The notes below the pieces were generated by a model. That model made no database searches. It had not been told where the DNA came from and worked only from the letters and a program-made list of their open reading frames with translations. From Argentina anserina (Eukaryota > Streptophyta > Magnoliopsida > Rosales > Rosaceae), in assembly GCF_933775445.1 (NCBI RefSeq), contig NC_065874.1, positions 11,985,001 to 12,049,000 on the forward strand: a stretch of 64,000 nucleotides of DNA, in the 5' to 3' direction. Shown piece after piece: positions 22,728-32,707 of this stretch (within the stretch, counting starts at the first letter, position 1; each line of letters begins with the position of its first letter). The translations under genes were made by a program, and so were the position numbers.

Positions 22728-23240
22728 ATGTCAGACGGGAAGAGGCTCTGCAACATTGACATGGCTACCATGATCCATGATCAATTGATCATCTCCTCCT
22801 CCTCCGTCCATTTCAAAGACCCAAGTTCTTCCCTCTTCGAATCTCCATCCCCAAAATCATTCACCAAAACCCAAATCAATCCCTCAAGTCACTGGCCTTT
22901 TCATAGCGCCACCACTCTCCCTCATCTTCTCCCCGCCGCCACTTGCCGCCGAGATGGAGAAGGCGGTGCTCTACGAATTTGACCTCACCCTCTAATTTCT
23001 CTGTCTACAACTTTACTGTCATCATTTTGAGATCTCCGAAGCACTCTCTTGCCTCTAGGAACTTCCCAACCATGTTGCCGGAGTGAAGGACGAGGTGAAG
23101 AACAAATCAGAAAAGCTTGCTTCTGTGGAGACGGAACAACTGCTCACCTCCACTCGCCTCACCAAGAAGGCTATTGCGCGTCGGCCCCGGTCGATCTACA
23201 AGTTGCCAGATGTCAAATTTTACGGTGTAGAACACCCGCG
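22728..23240 (+). pseudogene. Broken gene of unrecognised family
   Basis: A frame starting ATG at 22954 reads MEKAVLYEFDLTL, stop (22993-22995), then CLQLYCHHFEISEALSCL, stop (23056-23058), then ELPNHVAGVKDEVKNKSEKL and LLTSTRLTKKAIARRPRSIY. All segments share one frame and keep a strongly protein-like, charged and helical composition across both stops, which marks a coding sequence killed by point mutations. A separate frame at 22728-22982 (MSDGKRLCN) may be its upstream part. I do not recognise the family. Confidence 0.45.
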
Positions 23241-23814
23241 TAGATACACGGCCCATGTATAGAATAAGTTTCGCACAGTAAGATCTTTCCCAAACAACAT
23301 AGGGATAAGCACAATAACTTGGGCTTAGATAGATTTCAAAACCGAGTGGTGAGACCAAGGTAAATTATATACTCATCTGATTACACCTAACTTGCTGGAC
23401 ACCCAAATTCCCTAATGAACGATTAATCAAACAGAGACAATGATTTCAACACTAGATTTCACAGAGAACATGAATCAAACAGAGACATCAATTTTAACTG
23501 GAGCTCACCAAATTTCACATAGTTCACCAAAACAAGAGTCTGATACTACAACGTAGGGAAGCATCACAACCAAAACAACATATACAAACTAATTTTAGAA
23601 TTCAAACTTTCAAAGCTATGAAAAAAGCTTATTTTCCCTACCTCCAAAATCGAAACTCCTACAGAAATCAAGCAACACCACCACCCAATCCACTCAAGCA
23701 CCCAAATCCAAACAAGTAACCCAGCCACCTAAACAAGATTCATAGAAAGTTTATGCCCAAAAGTTTAGAAAGATTGAAACCAAAATAAGTGAGTTAATGG
23801 GGATTTAATCTTAC

Positions 23815-23847
<33 letters not shown>

Positions 23848-24507
23848 AGGGGCATGCCCTTTTTTAGCAAGCACATGAAAGAAACTAGTTGTAGTTTTTT
23901 TTTTTGAAATTGATAAAAAAAAAAGACTACAACTATTTGTATAAGAGAAACATCTAAATGCAGATAAGTCTCAATTCAAACTTTTAGATAAGTCTTAACT
24001 AAACAAAAGTTTTCCTAAACAATTTCAGACATATAAATAACATAAAATAAAATAAATACTATAAGATATTATACTTGTCCTAATCAAGAAATAAAACACA
24101 AATAAACAGAACAAGTCTATAAAATGCCTTAATTTAAGTCACATAGCTACTGCATCTATGTAATTGATTCTATCATGTAAAAAAAAGAGATACTTTTCTT
24201 AAATTTCCCTTGCTTATTGTTGAATTAAAAGGTTATTCTTCATAATTTTTATGCTGAAATAAACTTATTTATGTTTTTGAGGATTCAAACTATGAAATAT
24301 TTGTATAATGACTGTAATTGGTTATACCACTGATTGGTTATACTTTTTTTTATTTTTTTGTTTTTCATTTTTACATGAAGCATGTTCTCTTACATTTGCA
24401 TAAATTAAACCAGATATGGCGGGTAGAAATACAACACTGACAATATTACATAAGCTCTTTTCAAGTTCAGCACCCTCTGAAGGGCTTTCCGAATTCATCA
24501 AGTGAGG
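23241..24507. other. Intergenic, AT-rich; GAA microsatellite
   Basis: No gene seen. An imperfect (GAA)n tract lies at about 23817-23850. Poly-A and poly-T runs occur around 23895-23925 and 24345-24370. Confidence 0.5.
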
Positions 24508-24915
24508 TCAAGCTGATGGCTTCCTGATCCTCTTGTATATGGTCTTTCCTAGCTTAACTAGGAAGATGATGAATCCAATCAGTGGGATCCAAATCAATAT
24601 CAGAATCCCACCATCGTAAGACCGAATGTCCACATCGTTGTAGGACAATACGGTGCTAGAAGCCAACAGGTTATTGGCCTTGTAGAAAGCCATGGTCCAG
24701 AATAATAAAACAAGAGTCATCAACGCAGTATAAATCAATACCATTGCTCTCTTGTGGATTAAAAATCCATAGAGCAATAGTAGGATCACCCAGAGAGAGA
24801 AGACAAAACAAATAGAGGAGTACAAGGTAAACTTAGGGGGCTTGTCAACGGTCGATTGAGTATTTTTACAAATATGAGAAAAAAACAAAAAAAGAAATGT
24901 GATAATCGATCTCAT
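24508..24915 (-). CDS. Small hypothetical membrane protein (135 aa)
   Basis: The frame opens at an ATG at 24915 and encodes 135 aa. Hydrophobic segments lie at about 3-16 (possible signal or anchor), 32-53, 58-78 and 101-121, separated by short polar loops. The C-terminus is basic (KTIYKRIRKPSA). Coherent membrane topology and single-frame continuity argue for a real or recently real gene. No family recognised. The next gene-like frame starts 130 bp away on the other strand, giving a head-to-head arrangement. Confidence 0.4.
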   Translation of the reverse strand: MRSIITFLFLFFSHICKNTQSTVDKPPKFTLYSSICFVFSLWVILLLLYGFLIHKRAMVLIYTALMTLVLLFWTMAFYKANNLLASSTVLSYNDVDIRSYDGGILILIWIPLIGFIIFLVKLGKTIYKRIRKPSA

Positions 24916-25045
24916 ACTTGAATTGTACTTGGCCTTTAGCCAATTCCACTAACTCAAACTTCCATAAGAATAACACATATTAAGTAATATTTCAGAGTGA
25001 TTTTCATTTGAGTTATAATCCTAAATTATCTTCACTAACCTCCCT

Positions 25046-25267
25046 TTGGAACCGGTCTTCGACTTCAAACGCTGGATGAAAGAGTCGGCGCCGGAGGAGC
25101 TTGACTGTGCGATTTGTCTTTCCGAGTTCTCGGAAGACAAGATGCTTCGTGTGTTGCCCAACTGCAACCATGTCTTTCAATCCAAATGCATTGACGCCTG
25201 CCTGTCAACCAATCAGACATGCCCTCTTTGTCGCGTTGTAGTCGCACCATCATCATCAGATTCTTAG
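25046..25267 (+). pseudogene. Truncated RING-H2 (ATL-type) E3 fragment with a missing zinc ligand
   Basis: The frame begins without an ATG (TTG at 25046; first ATG at 25076) and ends at 25267. RING residues: C21 and C24 (CAICLSEF), C40 and H42 (CNHVF), then Q45 where RING-H2 has the second His, C48, and C59 and C62 (CPLC). The Trp normally in CIDxWL, which packs on the E2, is Cys (CIDACL). The transmembrane and GLD regions of ATL ligases are absent upstream. Loss of a ligand and the N-terminus makes an active E3 unlikely; an undetected upstream exon is the alternative. Confidence 0.6.
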
Positions 25268-25559
25268 TTCATATATATGTGTATTTTCAATGATTATTAT
25301 GAAGTTATGTATTACATATTTGAAATATATATATCAATTACACTATTTTTTCTCTTTTATATTTCTAGTTTATATGTGTGGGAAATTGAGATTAAGTTTA
25401 AATGTCAATCATAGAGCTTTTCTAACTCACAGTAGATTGGGGAAGAAGACAGGTTTAAATTTTCAAAAGTCAACAATTATGTAATTGATACTTTGATAGT
25501 GATATGAGAATTGGTTACAAGCGTAAAATTGGTTACTGCTGAAATAAGAAAAGCTCAAC

Positions 25560-25660
25560 CTGAGCTTCCGAGCGTGTTTTCTCGAAGCATAAAATTGACC
25601 GCGTTCGACTCTTAATAGTCTTGGGATATGGGAGCCGCGTTCGTGTCTTGGCAAAAGCAA
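25560..25660 (+). repeat. SINE-like dispersed repeat, copy 2
   Basis: Resembles 8745-8866 on the opposite strand: GTGTTTTCTCGAAGC, CCGCGTTCGACTCTTAATAG and a degenerate B-box-like GCCGCGTTCGTGTC. Two copies in one window support a dispersed family. Confidence 0.4.
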
Positions 25661-25727
25661 TTAGCTTTAATTTTTTTCCATAACTTTTTCTTCTTATTTT
25701 TTGTCGGGTCAATTTAATGTCATCATA

Positions 25728-26894
25728 TCATTTCTTCATCTTTTTTTTATAGAAGTTGGCATCAGTTATGGTGTTACTCTTGCTCCAACGAGACATCAAC
25801 ACCTTATGCACAACATTCCAAAAGTTTGAATCCTCATGTAGTTGTTTCTTTTCTTTCCTATATATGGCTTTCTTCACATTCTGAATCATATCTTCCCACC
25901 ATTCATACACTAAATGAAGAGACGGCTTATCGGTGTTTGAACGTCTAATCATACTATATATTGGCTCAGTAAAAGATACAACATAATCAAGCTCATCCCA
26001 AAACATCTCATCTAGAATCTTCTGTTTCACTGCAGCGGCCTTCCTCACATCATCTTCCTTGTAATCATCCCATTTATTACCTATTACCATATGTTGCAAA
26101 CCAGTCTTTATTTTCTTAAATCTCTTAAACATCACAAGTGTGGAGGCAAACCTGGTTGAAGCAATTGTAAGGAGCTTAAGATCACAATGCTTAGTAAACA
26201 TCACCAACCTCATCTCATGGTTCATTATGAAGTTCTTGATGAAAGAAACATCATCTGCAAGAGGCCCTATCCATTTACAAGCATCATACACATCGTCATT
26301 GTTTCTTGTTTGTAGCGAAGGTGCACATATATTCTTCACAGCAAGGTTCAAGGTATGCACTACACATGGTGTCCAGAAGATAGAAGGATACTTGGATGAA
26401 ATAATTGCACCGGCTTTCACACAATTCGCAGCATTATCGGTGACTATTTGAACAATATTTTCATGACCAACCTCCTTTATGCATTCTATAATCAAATCAG
26501 CAATCATATCCCCAGTTTTTATTTCACCTTGAGTATTTACTGCCCTCAACAACATCGGACCATTTGCATTTGCAGCAATCAAGTTAATGATGGGTCTTCT
26601 TTGCGGATCAGACCAACCATCACTACATATACTCACACCTTTAGCATTCCATGAGTCTTTGATCGGTTGTAAATGAAGCTCAAGGTTCTTTTTTTCCTTT
26701 TGAAGAAGTGTAGTCCTCAATGCATTGTAACCAGGTGGAACATATCCTGGAAGGCTAGAAGCACGCGCGTATGACAAGCGATAATGAGGATTTCTTGCAA
26801 GGTTGAAAGACAAACCACCTGTGTAAAACATTCTTGCTACTTCACCATCACATTGCTCCCTAGAGTTATTTTGAAATGCTTTCTCCAAAGCCAT
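25728..26894 (-). CDS. hAT transposase, DUF659 type, truncated at both ends
   Basis: 388 aa from ATG at 26894. DUF659 core: ICSDGWSDPQRRPIINLIA (Asp at about residue 92) and IVTDNAANCVKAG (Asp at about 153), then TPCVVHTLNLAVKNIC (about 175-190). These belong to the RNase H-like fold of plant hAT transposases. The N-terminal BED zinc finger is absent, and the protein stops in a poly-lysine tail soon after VLMSRWSKSNT, before the C-terminal hAT dimerisation domain, so it is probably inactive. It lies upstream of the GCTTCC-rich block at 28331-28520, which is probably the element's 5' end. Confidence 0.85.
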   Translation of the reverse strand: MALEKAFQNNSREQCDGEVARMFYTGGLSFNLARNPHYRLSYARASSLPGYVPPGYNALRTTLLQKEKKNLELHLQPIKDSWNAKGVSICSDGWSDPQRRPIINLIAANANGPMLLRAVNTQGEIKTGDMIADLIIECIKEVGHENIVQIVTDNAANCVKAGAIISSKYPSIFWTPCVVHTLNLAVKNICAPSLQTRNNDDVYDACKWIGPLADDVSFIKNFIMNHEMRLVMFTKHCDLKLLTIASTRFASTLVMFKRFKKIKTGLQHMVIGNKWDDYKEDDVRKAAAVKQKILDEMFWDELDYVVSFTEPIYSMIRRSNTDKPSLHLVYEWWEDMIQNVKKAIYRKEKKQLHEDSNFWNVVHKVLMSRWSKSNTITDANFYKKKMKK

Positions 26895-28330
26895 TTATTT
26901 TTACTTTACATATACTAGAATAGACCCTTTGTATCAAGCAGCAATTGATCGCTTTCTCCATGTGGTGAATTAAACTATGAAAGTAATGGTTCTAAAGCAT
27001 TTGCAGAGATTTCCAGTTCTTTTTGAAATAACTAGCTAGCTAGCGCAGAGTGCGGTGGGATCTTCTTTTGATGAGAGACTTCCCAGCTTTGGTATTATCC
27101 ATAGGTATATGATGGGGGCTCTATGACATTGGTGTATGGGGGTTTATAACTTAACACTTTAACAGCTAGAAATGGTGAGTGGGTTTTAACTTTTAAGCAA
27201 GTATACTAGTATTTTCGATCACATATGATCGATGGTGGTGGCTTTGATAATGATGATATGAGGCACGCCGGCAGCAGCTTTACTTGTGTCTCGATCTCTC
27301 CTCTCATCTTCTCCAAACCCAATTGGCACGCCTGCTCCCACTCATCAACGTGCATGAGGGAGACATTGCCTAGATGTTAATGTCAGAAGCATGTTTTGTA
27401 AATTAAAAATGAAGGGTAAGATTAGTACATGGATTATTATTTATGAGGGGAAGTGTGTTGCCGACTAAACAATTGGGAGGAGAATCATGGGTACGTGAGA
27501 ACATCATATTCTTAGTATTATGTTGGAGTATCGTAAAGGCAACTCTGGCTCTTCCTCATGCCCTATCGGCCTAAACAATTGGAAATGGTTATATCCTGCA
27601 GTCAAATGCATTTGCTAGATCACTTGCATAACATGACATTACATGAAGATCGGAACAATGATTGAGTCAGCTGATGAGTCTCAAGTTTCCAGGGAGCTCC
27701 TAGATTACCATGTTCTTGGTGAGTCTCAAGTTCTTATCTTTTATGCTATTCTGCCTGATATAGTTTCTGCAAACCCCAGTCTATAGCATGTTCATGCATT
27801 CAACATTAAAGTTAACTAAGCAAGCAATAGAAACTCTCCTACTCAATTTAATCAAGCACACAAAGTTGATCATCATACTAAAAAGAAAAATTTGAGATCG
27901 GATTATGGGCAAAGGCACGTACCTTCACTTTGCCTTTTTCTTAGCTTTCAGGTATGCAACTGCGAATCTAGGTGAGGAGCCTTTGCCCTTTGGTGACAAA
28001 CTCAGCGTCGGATTATACAGAAAAACTTCTGAGTTCTGACTACCCACTACGAATCTACAATGCATGAAATTTTTGTTCAATTGAAATTACGTTTTGTTTT
28101 CAGAAATTGAAGAACTAAAGAAGAAAAACACAAACCTGGTGGAAAGGTCGAATTGTGAGAGGCTGATTAAGACTTGAGAGATGAGCTCTTTCGATCCATT
28201 GAGATCAGGCAAGAGTGATTGTTGACGCACTGGAGATGACGAAAGAGTGAACGACTTCGATGGTCAGGTAAGAGACGGGGAGGCTGGAGGGAGGTAAGAG
28301 AGAAATTAGGTTTTAATCAATATTACAAAA
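26895..28330 (-). mobile_element. Probable 5' interior of the hAT element
   Basis: Lies between the transposase frame and its subterminal repeats. No BED-finger frame found. About 28130-28300 has the mixed composition of an untranslated first exon. Confidence 0.35.
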
Positions 28331-28520
28331 TTGCCCACGCTTCCTTTCGGCCTATTTGACGCTTCCAATTTGGAAGCTCGCGCTTCCATATCGCTTCCAA
28401 ACCACCTTTTTCTCGGAATCGCGCTTCCGGCCGCTTCCATCCGCTTCCGGCGCGTTTCCGTCCGCTTCCGACGCGCTTCCGCTTCTGAAGCGCGAAGCGC
28501 GACTGCAGGCAAGCTTCCGT
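28331..28520 (-). repeat. hAT subterminal repeat cluster (GCTTCCG)
   Basis: About a dozen CGCTTCC or GAAGCG motifs are packed in 190 bp, ending GCTTCTTAGG near 28530. Dense subterminal repeats are transposase-binding sites in hAT elements. I could not locate the matching other end near 25700. Confidence 0.6.
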
Positions 28521-28530
28521 GCTTCTTAGG

Positions 28531-30305
28531 TTATGGTGTATAAACTACATTGTTAAAAAAAGAAGTTAAAAAACAGAGGACTATCCGAGACGTTTATGAA
28601 ACGATTTTAAATTAAACTCATATTTTTTTTTCTTTTCAATTTACACTCAAAAGTTGCCATGTAGGATTAATAATAAAACATTTATTCTCTCAATATTACA
28701 GAAATTGTCACTTAAGTCAAATTTGTAACCTACCTAATTTACTAATAATTAATATTTATTTTTAACAAAAATTTGTAATTCATAACCTTAATGTCATTAT
28801 TAATTGTGCCAAAGTCATGCAATCTTGATTTGGAAACCAAGTTAAATGAGCTATTTCTTTTGTGTTTAAAAAATATGTCTATCATATAGGTATATTATTT
28901 AATTAATCATACTATATAGGCAAGTTATAGTTATTTTATTTTACCATATAGGTATATTATTTAATTAGTCCTACTATATATGTAAGTTATTTTTTAAAAT
29001 AAGTTGTTTCAACTTTGTAAAAGACTTTTGTCATCCATATATGTATGTTATGTTATACTATATTAAATTGGTAAGTTATCTAATTCTACTATATAGGTAA
29101 GTTACATATTTCTACTATATAGGTAAGTTAATTATCTATTCCTTTGTGTTTTTTTAATACCTTGTCAAAAGAGGTATATTAGTTTAGATACCTAGCATAG
29201 TTGTGTCATTTATTAGTGTTCTATACTAGAAATTTATTTAAAAGATCGATGAAAATATACCCAAATATAAGACAAAGTAATCTAAGAACAAGATATGTAC
29301 CTTATGATAAGAAACACAAAGTGTAAACATGTTCGTGGAATTCTTGACATGTCTTGTATCATTCTCTTTTCATTCAAAACCTTTCTTCAACCATCACTCG
29401 GAGAAATGACGAGAAGTACTATATGCATAGTTGCCCTCATCATTTCTTCAAAGTATATATTCCATCTTCATATCAAATTCTCTCAATTTCTCTTGTACGA
29501 TAATATTGGAAAGAATATACCTACTAAAAGAGAACAAGAAATACAGACTTTTGTTACAGATGTAATAGTTTTGTAATGAGTATATATATACACTCAAGTC
29601 ACCAAAAAGATAAACGCAGGTACATGCGAAGAGATGAGTTTAGGAATTAAACTGTATCGATTATTTTAAAAATCGGACATCCACTTAGTTTCACCCAAGC
29701 TTCATCGATCCTTCCCTTTCCCTTTTTTCGGAAGAAAAGGAGGATAATAAAAAAAATTGATATCTCTTCATTATTTAAAGAAAATTGCACAAAATTTTTA
29801 TTCCTCCACTTGATATTTTTAATGTATGAAATTGATTGTGATAGAGTTAATAAGATTTAAGTTCAGTTAAAAATTTCAAATTAAAATGAATAGATGCTAA
29901 GTTTTAGCTTTCTATATGTCTAAAGGACAAATTAGACTTAGACAGAAATATTAATTACAAACATTTAGTCTATATGGAAGGTTTACAATATAAATTGGGT
30001 GTTAATTAAAGGTGTGGGTTTATGTTAAAAATGGTGAGAAATTATTATATATAACTGCCACATATCTCACGTGGCGTACCCCTTTAATGTTATTGATTTA
30101 TTTTTTACTGTAATTATTTCTAATTAATTTTTATATGTAAATAAACTTTTATCATTTTTACCGCGTGTATATTAATTATACAATGACGTAATATGATTAG
30201 CTGGATATGCCACATGACAGTGCCATGTGGTGTGGCGGATACACATAATAATTACTCTAAAAATGGTTTCCTATTTTAGGGTTTTCTCTAATTTTCTCCT
30301 AGTTC
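28531..30305. other. AT-rich intergenic region with short repeats
   Basis: No gene seen. At 28885-29130 the motif CTATATAGGTAAGTTA or its variants (ATATAGGTATATTA) recurs at least six times at irregular spacing. The frame at 29295-29576 has no protein signature. Confidence 0.5.
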
Positions 30306-31640
30306 TCAGGCCTTAATCGGAATCACAATACAGGCCAAAACTTCTGCAAAGAATTCAAGCACATCGACAAGCTGGACCGGAAGGGTATCCACACTAAGAA
30401 GAGGAATGTTTGAAGAATGCACATTACCTGTCCACTCATGTCCGACAATAGGTAAACACCTCTTCACCAAATTGTGAGCAAATCCACCAAGTACCACATC
30501 ACACAATTGTCTTCCTAGAAATGAAGAACGTACCACATCACTTGCAACAAATGCATCTCTATCAATGGCAATCTTGTATAAGGCACCACGGCTCTCTGTT
30601 CCAGCCTCCAGAGTCCAGACCTCCCATTATGTCACAATGGCACTAGAGCATAACGCCATTGCCACAGTATAGTAGCTTCATTGTCTATACTCATAACATA
30701 CCATCATCCTTACTGGCCAAGTATCGACTAGTGCCCTGAGATGAACACTCACAAGATGATTTAGAACTGACTGCCAAATATATGAAAGTTGCATATCAGA
30801 AATGACCATCTAGACTTCGCTATTAGAATCGGCAGAAGATGGCATGAAAGCACAAATACTTGCAGGCAACAAGAGGAGCAGAAGACCTGCACATGACCGC
30901 ATGGTTATGGAAAAATGTCGTTGAGGAATCATCTCCAAATTCAATTGCAATGAAGCCAAGTTTGATAAACCTTGGATGCATGAGATCCTGGATGTGAAGA
31001 GAACATCACACAGGAGAACAATAATTTCCATAAAAAATTTCCCCATAACTTATTTCGAGGCAGTGTTGCTTAGACGTCAAGGGCACCAGCTGAATGATAA
31101 AATGTGGCACCAAAATTCCAATAATTTCCATAAAAAATTTGTCCATAACTTATTTCCATCAATATATATGTTAACCAGAGGGCGTAACAAATTAATGGAT
31201 AGCAGCCATAAGTGATAACAGAAACAATTTTGAAAGAAGTGGATAACAATAATGCCATAGTAATAAAATGATGGATAACAATAATCAGTGTGACCACGCT
31301 CTTTTGAAAGAAGTGGACGAGAAGAATGCCATAGTAAAGATAATTGTGAATTGCCTTTGAGAAGGACATTGACATGTGATATCAGTGAAAGTATCAGGCC
31401 ACTTTGATACATGACGTGCATATTGAAGGTGTGCACAACTTCAATGAGGGGTCTTTGCAAAGCCTCCTCTGCTGGAGGAGAATTAGCACCATAAAGTGCT
31501 CTATACATTTCAAAGTCTGGTAATATATAACAAGTGAAGTATGCTTGCTAATATTTACCTTGTCATCATGAATCAACAACAACCAAGCACTGAACAGCAG
31601 ATTGGCTAGAATTAATAATAGTTATTGGAACAACAGGACC
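30306..31640 (-). pseudogene. Unrecognised coding remnants, minus strand
   Basis: Several exon-like blocks occur in order: about 31640-31560, ending HDDK at a GT donor; 31520-31380, with FEMYRALYGANSPPAEEALQ then RPLIEVVHTFNMHVMYQSGL; 31046-30810, with a hydrophobic leucine run; and 30630-30306, with ESRGALYKIAIDRDAFVASD and VVRSSFLGRQLCDVVLGGFA. Composition is strongly protein-like, but frames are interrupted and no start is seen. A degenerate copy of a large host gene is likely. I cannot name it. Confidence 0.4.
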
Positions 31641-32707
31641 ATAACTGTATCTTGAAGAAAATGACTAAATGGATATGAAGAAACTCAATGGCGTCAGCAA
31701 TAGAAAGACAGAAAAGGCCATACGTATATATGCTCAAAAACAGTCTATGTTTTTGTAGTTATCTACATTTGTAGATTTATTTCATATTTCTAAACAATAC
31801 ACTGCACACTTCATGTATTAAATACTACTAAAAATGACTTTCATTTATCAAAACATGTTGGCTCCGAGCATTACGGATGGAGCTAACGGCTCCAGATGGT
31901 AATATCGGTATCAAAACTTCAGACACCATTTTGATATTTTTAAAACGTGAGGCACCAAAGTGCATATTTAGTGAAACATCAGACATTGATGTATAATTTT
32001 GCCTCTTTTTTCTCTTACGTTCAGTGAAGGAAATGAAATGCACGTATATAGATTAATATAGACTACTCATTTTGGCAACGATGGGATCTTTGTGGGGGCT
32101 ACACAAATGCGCTCCTATAAAGGAACAAGGTGAGCGCTCTATTGTCTGATACTCTGATTCACGAAGTGGAATGAAAGAAATTGTTCTACAGTTCTACTAT
32201 GTTTTTCCACAAGATCTAATGAACTCAACAACCTCTCTTTATTCAACTCGAGACATCCCAACATAACCGATTTGCGTTCAACTTGGAGGAGCAATGGTTG
32301 GAACTTGTTCTGAAACCGAAACATTGTTCTCTTTTTTCTTTTTCTTTTTCTGAGGTAAACAGTGTTCCTTTAAGCCATCCCATAATGGCATAACGAAAAC
32401 ATATGAACCTAAGAAAACTTCTACTGCCAGTTGAAGCAGCCTATATCACTTTTATATTGTTGTCAGTTTTCGATATGAATTGTGTTGTCAGTTCAGAAAC
32501 CTATCAAGGGAACTTCAAAAACTTACTTAACCTGTCCTTCCTATTTTGGATAGGAAACATGTCCAGTGGTTCTAACCACTATTGCTAAGAAGGTTTCAAC
32601 TTTAAAGAGAGGATGCAGAAGAGTCTGAAGTTATATAAGATAGGAACCAAAGTCCACACCTCTTGGAAGGGTGACATGTTTGATTGGTTGCCAAATCATT
32701 TGTTTTT
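31641..32707. other. Intergenic, 3' side of E2 gene A
   Basis: No gene supported. The short frames do not resemble proteins. Confidence 0.45.
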
